Shown here piece by piece: positions 1 to 7,591 of a stretch of DNA of 8,668 nucleotides. The stretch lies in the NCBI GenBank assembly GCA_964568825.1, contig CAZMSA010000156.1, positions 1 to 8,668 on the forward strand. Reading direction: 5' to 3'. The DNA comes from CAVVDT01 sp964568825. Its GTDB lineage: Bacteria > Pseudomonadota > Alphaproteobacteria > Rhizobiales > Aestuariivirgaceae. The notes beneath the pieces are model-generated. The model saw nothing but the letters and a program-made list of their open reading frames with translations. It ran no database searches and had not been told where the DNA came from. The position numbers and the translations under genes are program-made. Positions within the stretch are counted from its first letter, which is position 1. Every line of letters begins with the position of its first letter.

Positions 1-42
1 GTGAGCGGCCATCATGTCGTCATTGGATGCATGGTCGGACAT
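1..42 (-). CDS. 5' end of an unidentified gene, cut by window edge
   Basis: Reading leftwards from 42, an ATG opens a frame MSDHASNDDMMAAH that stays open to the window edge (14 codons visible). A strong Shine-Dalgarno sequence, AGGGGGA (minus strand, 54 to 48), sits 5 bases before the ATG, which is why I call a start here despite the short visible length. The gene would lie downstream of kdsD on the same strand, about 253 bases away. The visible residues are polar and acidic, with no signal peptide or recognisable motif, so no function can be assigned. Confidence 0.55.
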   Translation of the reverse strand, partial: MSDHASNDDMMAAH

Positions 43-209
43 CGTGATCCCCCTCGATTGAAACAGTTCTGAATTGGCACCTTCAGGGCTGATCCCGGCC
101 CCTCAGCCAGCAGCCCCCGCTCATGGCGCCCAGAAAGCCTTACGTCGCCGCAACTGTCAATGGTGTGCGATCATTACGCGGCATTTCGTCCCCGCCTTAA
201 ACCCGGCAT

Positions 210-228
210 TGCGGGCGCAGCGCCCGCA
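210..228. other. GC-rich perfect palindrome between kdsD and the left-edge gene
   Basis: TGCGGGCGC-A-GCGCCCGCA is a perfect inverted repeat with 9-base arms around one central base. It lies about 68 bases past the kdsD stop in the direction of kdsD transcription. It could be a weak terminator or processing hairpin for the kdsD transcript, but no T-run follows on either strand, so an intrinsic terminator is not supported. Nothing else was recognised in the gap from 43 to 295: no tRNA and no convincing small gene. Confidence 0.3.
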
Positions 229-295
229 GCCATCGCCCAGCACCAGTCGAGATCGCCGAGCCGCCTGGGTTATCGCGGGCATTCGCCAACTGCGG

Positions 296-1294
296 CTACA
301 TCACCCCGATACGCAAAAGGTCGTGGATATGAACGATTCCCACCGGGCGATCATCGCGGGTCACGAACAGGCAGGTGATCTCTTTGGCATTGAGCAATTC
401 CAGCGCCACCGGGGCCAGGGTATCGGGCGCCACCACCTTCGGATCGGGCGTCATGACTTCCCCGGTCGTGAGCGACAGGAGGTCGGGACGCATGTGGCGG
501 CGCAGGTCGCCATCGGTGATGACACCGATGAGTCGTCCGCGTGCATCGACGACGCCGAGACAGCCGAACCGCTTGGCCGTCATCGTGATGAGTGCCGCCT
601 GCATGTCAACATCGGCGCCCGCCAGCGGCACCTCGTCGCCCTGGTGCATGACATCCGAAACACGGGTCAGGCTCGCCCCCAAGCGCCCGCCGGGATGAAT
701 GCGCTGGAACTCGGCCGTAGTAAAGCCCTTGGCTTCCAGAAGGGCGATCGCCAACGCATCGCCGATGGCCAGTTGCAGGGTCGTCGAGGTGGTCGGCGCA
801 AGGCCGATGGGGCTGGCCTCATCGACGGATGGCAACAAGACCACGATGTCGGCGGCCCTGGCGAGCGTGCTCGTTGAGCCCGCCGTCACAGCGATCACCG
901 TAACCTTGAAGCGACGGGAATAGACCAACAGGTCGCGCAGTTCGGAGGTTTCACCGGAATTCGACAGCACGACCAGCACGTCATCGCGGCCGATCATCCC
1001 TAGGTCGCCATGGCTCGCCTCGGTGGCATGCACGAACATGGCAGACGTGCCGGTGGAGGCAAGAGTCGCTGCAATCTTGCGGGCGATGTGGCCGCTCTTT
1101 CCCACCCCGGAGAGGATGATGCGCCCCGATGCGTTGGAAATGGCGGTGACGGCGGCGGAAAACCCGGCGCCCAATTCGCCATCCAGCGCGGCGATGAGCC
1201 TGTCGAGGCCGGACCGCTCGATGTTCAGTGTACGGCGCGCAGAAGCCAGCGCAGCCGACACCAGATCAACGGACGTTTCGGTCTGTTTCAGCAT
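296..1294 (-). CDS. kdsD: Arabinose-5-phosphate isomerase (KpsF/GutQ/KdsD family)
   Basis: Cytoplasmic enzyme that interconverts ribulose-5-phosphate and arabinose-5-phosphate, the first step towards Kdo, the inner-core sugar of LPS. At 332 residues it is the usual family length. An N-terminal SIS sugar-isomerase domain (about 45-190) contains GVGKSGHIARK (63-73), SHGDLG (94-99) and SNSGETSE (111-118). The HPGGRLG motif is at 200-206. Two CBS domains follow at about 213-270 and 278-331. By alignment from memory with E. coli KdsD, K66, E118, E159 and H200 match its proposed Lys-Glu-Glu-His catalytic set at a constant offset of seven residues, so the enzyme looks intact. The start ATG (1294-1292) has only a weak ribosome binding site, but the protein begins at the normal family position. 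The gene diverges from the barrel-protein gene on the right. GutQ-like paralogues are an alternative, but this looks like the housekeeping copy. Confidence 0.95.
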   Translation of the reverse strand: MLKQTETSVDLVSAALASARRTLNIERSGLDRLIAALDGELGAGFSAAVTAISNASGRIILSGVGKSGHIARKIAATLASTGTSAMFVHATEASHGDLGMIGRDDVLVVLSNSGETSELRDLLVYSRRFKVTVIAVTAGSTSTLARAADIVVLLPSVDEASPIGLAPTTSTTLQLAIGDALAIALLEAKGFTTAEFQRIHPGGRLGASLTRVSDVMHQGDEVPLAGADVDMQAALITMTAKRFGCLGVVDARGRLIGVITDGDLRRHMRPDLLSLTTGEVMTPDPKVVAPDTLAPVALELLNAKEITCLFVTRDDRPVGIVHIHDLLRIGVM

Positions 1295-1372
1295 GCCTGC
1301 GACACTACATGCTGTGGCCCGGCTGCGAAAGTCTCCAGTTCAGCCTCGCCACGATCATCCGGGTACACATCG

Positions 1373-1391
1373 TTGACGGGTCGTTAACCAT
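1373..1391 (+). promoter_or_regulatory. Candidate CtrA-binding site
   Basis: TTGA-N7-TTAACCAT matches the full CtrA consensus TTAA-N7-TTAAC with one mismatch in the left half, and the right half contains the TTAACCAT octamer typical of alphaproteobacterial CtrA sites. It lies about 75-95 bases before the start of the barrel gene and about 80-100 bases before the start of kdsD on the other strand, so it could serve either. The TTGACG at 1373-1378 could instead be read as a -35 box, but no good -10 lies at 16-18 bases. Assignment is by motif only. Confidence 0.4.
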
Positions 1392-1466
1392 AAGTCCCGT
1401 AGCTTCGAGAATGTATGCGAACGGAGCCTGGCTCCGCGGTTTGGCGTGGCGGAAGCAAGGATGAGG

Positions 1467-2921
1467 ATGTCTCGCGGCTTGAGGATCTTTGGCGGCCCGG
1501 CGCTGGCGCTGGCCGTCTGGTCCGCCCCGTGGGCCGGCTCTGCGGCCGCCCAACAGGCCCCCGACCAGCAGGTACCGGAATTGCGCCCTGCCCTGGTGCC
1601 GCTCGCTACCGATCCCCTCACTCCCGACCCGCTGCTGCAGGATGTAAACGTCAGCACCGACGCCAGCACCAACGCCGACACCAATGCCAATAACCTGGCA
1701 CCGCAACCGCAGGTAAGCCGGCTGACCGTGTCGCCCGAACCGCCGCCCCCACCGCCGCCGCCACGCCGCCGTGGTATCGAAGCCGATCCCAACGCACCCA
1801 TGGGACTGCGCATGGGCGCCTTCGATCTCTATCCGGTGCTGGGTATCGGCGGCGCCTATACCGACAACGTCGCTGAGAGCGCCACCAAACGCAAAGCCGA
1901 TTACGGCCTCAGGGTTGCACCGGACTTGCGCATCCAGTCGGACTGGGTCAGGCATTCGCTCTCCCTGACAGCCGCCGGCGATTTCATCTTCTACAAGAAG
2001 CACCCAGAATACAACGACACCACCTTCGACACTCAGGCAGCGCTGCGGCTGGATGTGTTGCACGACACAACCTTCGATCTGACGGCCGGCTACGACCTCA
2101 CACAGACCTTCGGTTCATCCAGCGAAGTGCCCAATACGGCTACTTCCCAGCGGGTCGACCAGACCGTCTCGGCCGCCGCCAGCCTGACACGCCAGGCCGG
2201 CCGCCTTGCCGCGACGCTGGCGGCCGAGGCCAACTGGTACGACTATGGCAACGTCAATCTCGGTGGCGGCAGCATCGAGAACAACGCCGACCGCAATTAT
2301 GTTGCGCCCGACGTCAGGTTGCGCCTCGGCTACGCCGCCTCGCCTGCCCTCGTGCCGTTCGTCGAGGCGGCCTACGTGCCGCGCCTGCACGAGATCAAGG
2401 TCGATCGCTCAGGCCTCAGGCGCGATTCGCAAGGCGGTTATCTACGGGCCGGCCTGTCGCTCAACCCTTCCGACCTGTGGAGCGGCGACGTGGCGGTGCG
2501 CTACGACTATCGCAACTATGCCGACAACAGCCTGAAAGCCGTATCCGCCGTGGGACTCGATGCCGACCTGATCTGGCGGCCCACCCAGTTGACCACCGTC
2601 ACTTTCAAGGCCTCCTCAGGAATCGACGAAACCGCCCTTGCCGGTGCCACCGCCATCCGCAACTGGACGGGATCGGCCTCTATCGCCCAGGCGCTGCGCG
2701 ACGACGTGGTGCTGACCGCCGGCATCGGCGCCAATTACGCCAGCTATGTGGGCGTTTCCCTCAACGAACTGACCCTCAGCGCCGACGTGGCGTTAAACTA
2801 CATCCTCAGGCGCAACGTCGAACTGACGGCCGGCTATCATCTGACCGACTTCCGCACCGATACGCCGGGCGGCAATTATGTCGAGAACCGCATCACCGCC
2901 GGCGTGCGCTTCAGGATGTAA
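1467..2921 (+). CDS. Outer-membrane beta-barrel protein (BBP2-like putative porin)
   Basis: Predicted secreted outer-membrane protein of 484 residues. A signal peptide covers about residues 1-27: basic start (MSRGLRIF), hydrophobic core rich in Ala/Leu/Val/Trp, and an AAA-QQ cleavage site. Next comes a disordered linker of about 80 residues rich in Pro, Asp, Thr, Asn and Ala, ending in eight consecutive prolines (92-99) and RRR. The rest, from about 112, is alternating amphipathic strands with many Tyr, Asp, Asn and Gly residues, beginning with a GIGGAYTDNV-type first strand and ending in a strand with Phe two residues from the C-terminal Met. This pattern fits the putative beta-barrel porin 2 group (PF10082-like), often found near exopolysaccharide genes; the substrate is unknown. 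Start choice: ATG 1467 has AAGGA five bases upstream. ATG 1461 (two residues longer) is also possible, while GTG 1446 lacks a ribosome binding site. It converges on galU across a palindromic element. Confidence 0.85.
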   Translation: MSRGLRIFGGPALALAVWSAPWAGSAAAQQAPDQQVPELRPALVPLATDPLTPDPLLQDVNVSTDASTNADTNANNLAPQPQVSRLTVSPEPPPPPPPPRRRGIEADPNAPMGLRMGAFDLYPVLGIGGAYTDNVAESATKRKADYGLRVAPDLRIQSDWVRHSLSLTAAGDFIFYKKHPEYNDTTFDTQAALRLDVLHDTTFDLTAGYDLTQTFGSSSEVPNTATSQRVDQTVSAAASLTRQAGRLAATLAAEANWYDYGNVNLGGGSIENNADRNYVAPDVRLRLGYAASPALVPFVEAAYVPRLHEIKVDRSGLRRDSQGGYLRAGLSLNPSDLWSGDVAVRYDYRNYADNSLKAVSAVGLDADLIWRPTQLTTVTFKASSGIDETALAGATAIRNWTGSASIAQALRDDVVLTAGIGANYASYVGVSLNELTLSADVALNYILRRNVELTAGYHLTDFRTDTPGGNYVENRITAGVRFRM

Positions 2922-2930
2922 GGAAGCCTC

Positions 2931-3045
2931 AGAGCATGATGCCGAAAAGTGGATGCCACTTTTCGGATAACATCGTGCTCAAGATATTGGAATCGATCAG
3001 GCTCATGACTTTGGATCGACTCGATCCAAAGTCATCCTGATCTAG
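2931..3045 (-). repeat. RIME-like two-hairpin intergenic element, copy 1
   Basis: This element fills almost all of the gap between the barrel gene (stop 2921) and galU (stop codon 3044-3042). Hairpin 1 has inner arms CCGAAAAGTGG (2942-2952) and CCACTTTTCGG (2956-2966) with a 3-base loop, and outer arms 2932-2941 and 2971-2980 with one mismatch and a 4-base asymmetry. Hairpin 2 has perfect 15-base arms ATGACTTTGGATCGA (3005-3019) and its complement (3021-3035), extended by GATCAGG (2995-3001) and CCTGATC (3036-3042). The segment 2931-2998 is nearly identical (by eye 66 of 68) to the reverse complement of 6373-6440. Two-palindrome elements of about this length are known as RIMEs in rhizobia; that family name is an inference from architecture. 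The galU stop codon lies inside the terminal CTAGATCAG. No T-run marks it as a classical terminator. Confidence 0.85.
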
Positions 3046-3929
3046 AGGCCGCCGTTTTCGGCGATGATGCGCTTGAGCTCGGCCCGGAAGGCCGGCGCGA
3101 TGTCCTCGCGTTGAAGCCCGTAGGCGACGTTGGCAGCAAGAAAGCCCACCTTGTCGCCGCAGTCGTAGGTGGTACCGTCGAACTTGAGGCCGTAGAACGG
3201 TTGATCACGCATCAGCCTGATCATGGCATCGGTGAGCTGGATCTCGCCGCCGGCGCCGGGATTCTGCGTGGCGATCATGTCGAACACCTCCGGCTGCAGG
3301 ATATAGCGCCCGGAAATGATGAGATTGGACGGCGCCTCCTCGGCGGAAGGCTTTTCGACCATCGAGGAGATCCGAAACCCCTGTCGCAGCGTTTCGCCCA
3401 CCCCGACGACACCGTACCGGCTGACCTGCTCGGTGGGCACCTCCTCGACGGCGACCACATTGCCGCCATGGTCTTCGTAGACTTCAAGCATCTGCCTAAG
3501 GCAGCCGGGGCGCGCATGGATAAGCATGTCCGGCAGCAACAGCGCGAACGGTTGCCCACCGATCAGTTCGCGCGCGCACCACACCGCGTGGCCAAGCCCC
3601 AAGGGCTCCTGCTGGCGGGTGAAGCTGGTCTGCCCGGCGCTCGGCAGGTCGGCCTCCAGAAGCGACAACTCCTTGATCTTGCCGCGCCGCCTGAGGGTTT
3701 CTTCGAGTTCGTACTGCTTGTCGAAATGATCCTCGATGACCCCCTTGTTGCGCCCGGTGACGAAGATGAAATGCTCGATGCCCGCCTCTCGCGCCTCGTC
3801 CACCGCCAGCTGGATGATCGGCCGGTCGACGATGGTTAGCATCTCCTTGGGCATGGCCTTGGTGGCCGGCAGGAAGCGGGTGCCAAGGCCGGCGACGGGA
3901 AACACGGCTTTCTTGAGTGGGCTTTTCAT
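3042..3929 (-). CDS. galU: UTP-glucose-1-phosphate uridylyltransferase
   Basis: Makes UDP-glucose from UTP and glucose-1-phosphate in the cytoplasm, the precursor for UDP-galactose, UDP-glucuronate, exopolysaccharide and LPS sugars. The protein is 295 residues, normal for bacterial GalU. Visible motifs are the nucleotide-binding loop PVAGLGTRFLPATKAMPKE (11-29), QQEPLGLGHAVWCAR (106-120), LLPDM (131-135), a VEKP segment for sugar-phosphate binding in the second half, GGEIQLTDAM, and the near C-terminal YDCGDKVGF. The start at 3929 (MKSPLKKAVFPVAG) is chosen because it places the loop at the family position. The frame is open further upstream to 4169, but that extension would run into galE and has no family match. 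GAGG lies about 10 bases before the ATG. The gene is divergent from galE, with which it shares the UDP-sugar pathway. Its TAG stop belongs to the end of the palindromic element. Confidence 0.95.
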   Translation of the reverse strand: MKSPLKKAVFPVAGLGTRFLPATKAMPKEMLTIVDRPIIQLAVDEAREAGIEHFIFVTGRNKGVIEDHFDKQYELEETLRRRGKIKELSLLEADLPSAGQTSFTRQQEPLGLGHAVWCARELIGGQPFALLLPDMLIHARPGCLRQMLEVYEDHGGNVVAVEEVPTEQVSRYGVVGVGETLRQGFRISSMVEKPSAEEAPSNLIISGRYILQPEVFDMIATQNPGAGGEIQLTDAMIRLMRDQPFYGLKFDGTTYDCGDKVGFLAANVAYGLQREDIAPAFRAELKRIIAENGGL

Positions 3930-4042
3930 GGTGCAAATCGCCTCAAGGCTGGAATGGGTAACAGAGTGGAAACGGTTTATCGGGCAACTTATGCAAACGA
4001 TCGGTTGACGATGATGAAGCAATCCGGAGAGGAAGCCTCGGC
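3930..4042. promoter_or_regulatory. Divergent galU/galE intergenic region
   Basis: These 113 bases separate the starts of two divergent genes, so promoters for both must lie here or inside the neighbouring coding starts. The stretch is AT-richer than its surroundings around 3978-4018. TTGCCC and TTGCAT in the galU direction could serve as -35 elements, but no consensus -10 pairs with them, and I see no clear operator or riboswitch. The galE ribosome binding site GGAGAGGA (4026-4033) is at its right end. Confidence 0.35.
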
Positions 4043-5032
<990 letters not shown>

Positions 5033-5055
5033 ATTGCCGCCGGTTCATGGGGACT

Positions 5056-6330
5056 ATGAAGAAGATGCAGCCGCGCAGGATGCGGAACTGGGTGATGATG
5101 CCGGCATCGATCGTGGCCGCGGCACTGCTTGTGGGCGGCTTTGGCTCGGCCCCCGCCGGGGAACACGCTTTTGATACCGCCGGCCTCGCCGGGCTTGCCG
5201 ACAAGGCGTCGTTTCGTCAGTTCGTTCAGGATTTCTGGCCCATTGCCAGGGCCAAGGGCATCTCGCGCCGGCTCTATCAGGAAGCCATGGGCAACCTCGA
5301 GCCCGACCCCGATGTCGCCGCCCGCAACCGGAACCAGGCCGAGTTCACCACGGCAATCGCCGATTACATCGAAAAGCGGGTGAGCGACCTGCGCATCGCC
5401 AACGGCCGGGCCAAGGCCGCCGAATATGCCAGCCCGTTGAAGGCCATCGAGGAGCGCATCGGCGTCGACCGCTATGTGCTGGTTGCCATCTGGGGGATCG
5501 AGTCCAACTACGGCACCTATGCCGGCGACAAGAGCGTGCTGCGGTCACTGGCGACCCTTGCCTATGACGGCCCGCGCCAGGCCTATGGCCGCCAGCAGCT
5601 TCTGGCGGCTTTGCAGATCATCGCCAATGGCGATGTCACAATCGACCGCTTCACCGGCTCATGGGCCGGCGCCATGGGTCACACCCAGTTCATTCCCACC
5701 ACCTTCAACGCCTATGCCGTCGATTGGACCGGCGACCACCACCGCGATATCTGGTCAAGTGTCCCCGACGCACTGGCCTCATCGGCCAATTATCTGGCCA
5801 AACGGGGCTGGAAGCGGGACCGGCCCTGGGGTTTCGAGGTGACGCTTCCTTCCGGCTTCGACTATGGCCTGGTCGGCGATGCCGGTAAGCGCAGCTTCGC
5901 CCAATGGGCCCATCTCGGCGTCAGGGTGGCCGGCGGCGGACGCTTCGGCCTGCCGCTGGAAAACGCCAGCCTGCTGCTGCCAGCCGGCGCCACCGGCCCC
6001 GCCTTCCTGGTCACCGACAATTTCAAGGCCATCCTCGCCTACAACAACTCCGTCGCCTACGGCCTGGCGGTTGCTCTTCTCGCCGACCGGCTGCGCGGTC
6101 AGGGACCGCTGGTGCACCCCTGGCCCGCCGGTCTGGGCATTCTGGCGCGCAACGAACGCATCGAGTTGCAGGAACTGCTGACCGCGCGCGGCTTCGATAC
6201 CGGCGGCACGTCCGGCTATTTCGGCACCAAGACCCAGGCCGCCATCCAGGCCTATCAGCGCGCCGCCGGCCTGGTGCCCGACGGCTATGCCACCGCCGAA
6301 CTGCTTGAGCGCATACGCCAGAGCCACTAG
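5056..6330 (+). CDS. Lytic murein transglycosylase, MltB/SLT_2 type with C-terminal peptidoglycan-binding domain
   Basis: Periplasmic enzyme that cleaves the MurNAc-GlcNAc bond of peptidoglycan with formation of 1,6-anhydro-MurNAc. About 424 residues. The N-terminus MKKMQPRRMRNW plus a hydrophobic stretch (13-30) and an APA-G site near residue 34 form a signal peptide; there is no lipobox cysteine, so it appears soluble rather than a lipoprotein. The SLT_2 catalytic domain runs from about 50 to 340, with catalytic Glu149 in WGIESNYG, followed by LATLAYDGPRQAY and GAMGHTQFIPTTFNAY. A PG_binding_1 domain occupies about 366-422 (NERIELQELL...GYFGTKTQAAIQAYQ...DGYAT). The start is uncertain: ATG 5047 and ATG 5065 are in frame and equally close to galE, and no ribosome binding site is decisive; 5056 gives the best signal-peptide start. 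The frame is open back to 4945, but that part lies within galE. The TAG stop belongs to palindromic element copy 2. Confidence 0.92.
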   Translation: MKKMQPRRMRNWVMMPASIVAAALLVGGFGSAPAGEHAFDTAGLAGLADKASFRQFVQDFWPIARAKGISRRLYQEAMGNLEPDPDVAARNRNQAEFTTAIADYIEKRVSDLRIANGRAKAAEYASPLKAIEERIGVDRYVLVAIWGIESNYGTYAGDKSVLRSLATLAYDGPRQAYGRQQLLAALQIIANGDVTIDRFTGSWAGAMGHTQFIPTTFNAYAVDWTGDHHRDIWSSVPDALASSANYLAKRGWKRDRPWGFEVTLPSGFDYGLVGDAGKRSFAQWAHLGVRVAGGGRFGLPLENASLLLPAGATGPAFLVTDNFKAILAYNNSVAYGLAVALLADRLRGQGPLVHPWPAGLGILARNERIELQELLTARGFDTGGTSGYFGTKTQAAIQAYQRAAGLVPDGYATAELLERIRQSH

Positions 6331-6442
6331 ATCAGCATGCAACTGGGTGACCTCACCCAATCGCATAAAGATGATCGATTCCAATATCTTGAGCATGATG
6401 TTATCCGAAAAGTGGCTTCCACTTTTCGGCATCATGCTCTAG
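6327..6442 (+). repeat. RIME-like two-hairpin intergenic element, copy 2
   Basis: Inverted relative to copy 1 on the chromosome, but in the same orientation relative to the gene that ends at it. It begins CTAGATCAG, whose TAG (6328-6330) is the transglycosylase stop codon, and ends in CTAG (6439-6442). Hairpin 2 comes first: arms ATGCAACTGGGTGA (6337-6350) and TCACCCAATCGCAT (6353-6366), a 2-base loop and two mismatches, with a short outer GATCA/TGATC pair (6330-6334, 6372-6376). Hairpin 1 follows: outer arms 6391-6400 and 6430-6439 are perfectly complementary, inner arms CCGAAAAGTGG (6405-6415) and CCACTTTTCGG (6419-6429). The 6373-6440 core matches copy 1 at all but two positions by eye; the second hairpin differs in sequence but not in architecture. 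Confidence 0.85.
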
Positions 6443-6481
6443 ATTGCCTTCATGTTGGTTTGGGTATGTGGTGGAGCAGCA

Positions 6482-7591
6482 ATGGCAAGGACGATGGCCG
6501 GGCGATGGCTGACGGCGTCAATTGTCGTCATGGCGATGGTAGCGATGCTTGCGCCGGCATCGGCCGCATCACGCAGCTACCTCCCCGGCCCGCAGGACAC
6601 CTACCGGGTCTTTGTGATCGGCGACAGCCTCGCCGGCGGCCTGTGGGCGGGTCTGGCGCGGCAGGCGCACGATGACCCGAGCCTCAAGGTCAACGGCCGC
6701 TTCAAGGAGGGTTCCGGGCTTGCCCGTCCGGACATCTACGATTGGCCGATGGCCCTCAAGGGCATCCTCGAGCGCAACCAGTTCGACATCGCCATCATCA
6801 TGCTCGGCGCCAACGATGGCCGCGACATTCACCAGGCCGGCGAACTCATCACCTACGGCTCGCCGCAATGGGTCGACGCCTACAATGCCGATATCACCGC
6901 CCTGATCGATATCCTGAAACAGGCCAAGGTGGCCGTCTACTGGGTCGGCCTGCCTCCGATGGCCTCCAGCAGCGTCGACGAGGTGGCAAAAAGGGTGAGC
7001 GGCCTGGAACGCACAGCGGTGGAAAAGGCCGGTTTCAAGTTCATCGACATTCGTGCGCAATTCGCCAATGCCGATGGCAGCTATACCGAAAGCGGCTACG
7101 ACCTCGGCAACAATCTCACCCGGCTGCGCTCGCATAACGGCGTCAACTTCCTACGCAGCGGCAACGACAAGCTGGCATCGATCGTGCTCGATCAACTTCA
7201 CGCTGACATGGACGCCGCCCAAGGCATCGCACCGCAAGCCGACACGGCTCAAAACGACAACCAGCAGACGCCATCTCGGCGCCAGCGCCCCGGCATCGAT
7301 CTGCCGGTGTTCGGCAAGGCCCTGGTCAACGGCGACCTGGTGCAGATCAATCCCGATGACCTGCCCTCCCCCGACGCCGTGGCCGTCGCCCGCCTGGCAC
7401 TGCCCGCCGAACCCCAAAAGCCCAAGCACAAGGCCCCCGCCCTCACCAAACCGCCGCTGGACGATGCCGAAAAGCTCGCCGTTCTCAATCTGACCGGCCC
7501 GCCCGGAAGCCAGGCGAACAAGCTGTTCACCAGGGGAGAGGCGCCCACGCCCGAACCGGGACGCATCGACGATTTCAGCGTCTCCCGCTAA
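6482..7591 (+). CDS. Secreted SGNH-fold (DUF459-like) protein, catalytic Asp/His replaced
   Basis: Predicted exported protein of 369 residues. The signal peptide MARTMAGRW plus a hydrophobic core ends at an ASA-A site near residue 30. The SGNH domain covers about 42-245: block I VIGDSLAGG with Ser49, block II EGSGLARPDIYDW, block III MLGANDGRD with Asn111. In the block V region, where this family normally has Asp-Gly-Ile-His before a G-x-x-KLA helix, the sequence is N219-G-V-N222, so both catalytic positions read Asn. The C-terminal ~120 residues are Pro/Ala/Lys-rich and probably disordered. Family members are putative acyl-ester hydrolases or O-acyl glycan modifiers. Lying beside a lytic transglycosylase suggests a peptidoglycan or envelope-glycan role, but activity is doubtful here. 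Start ATG 6482 has GGAG five bases upstream. ATG 6452 is in frame but lacks a ribosome binding site and adds residues ahead of a normal signal peptide. Confidence 0.85.
   Translation: MARTMAGRWLTASIVVMAMVAMLAPASAASRSYLPGPQDTYRVFVIGDSLAGGLWAGLARQAHDDPSLKVNGRFKEGSGLARPDIYDWPMALKGILERNQFDIAIIMLGANDGRDIHQAGELITYGSPQWVDAYNADITALIDILKQAKVAVYWVGLPPMASSSVDEVAKRVSGLERTAVEKAGFKFIDIRAQFANADGSYTESGYDLGNNLTRLRSHNGVNFLRSGNDKLASIVLDQLHADMDAAQGIAPQADTAQNDNQQTPSRRQRPGIDLPVFGKALVNGDLVQINPDDLPSPDAVAVARLALPAEPQKPKHKAPALTKPPLDDAEKLAVLNLTGPPGSQANKLFTRGEAPTPEPGRIDDFSVSR

Noticed and set aside
74..877. Long open frame on the plus strand across the kdsD 3' half
   Set aside because: It is antisense to a clearly recognisable kdsD, has Arg/His/Gly-rich composition typical of shadow frames in GC-rich DNA, and has no ribosome binding site or motif.
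1305..2063. 252-residue open frame on the minus strand over the barrel gene
   Set aside because: It is antisense to the signal peptide and linker of a secreted protein with coherent features; its composition is low-complexity Gly/Arg with no recognisable domain.
2942..2966. CCGAAAAGTGG hairpin as a Rho-independent terminator for the barrel gene or galU
   Set aside because: The T and A runs lie inside the stem rather than after it, and the same hairpin sits in a dispersed two-hairpin element, so a repeat explains it better. A role in ending transcription is not excluded.
4001..4010. TTGACG before galE as a -35 box
   Set aside because: A -10 at normal spacing would overlap the galE ribosome binding site, leaving almost no leader, and the bases there (AGAGGA) do not resemble a -10.
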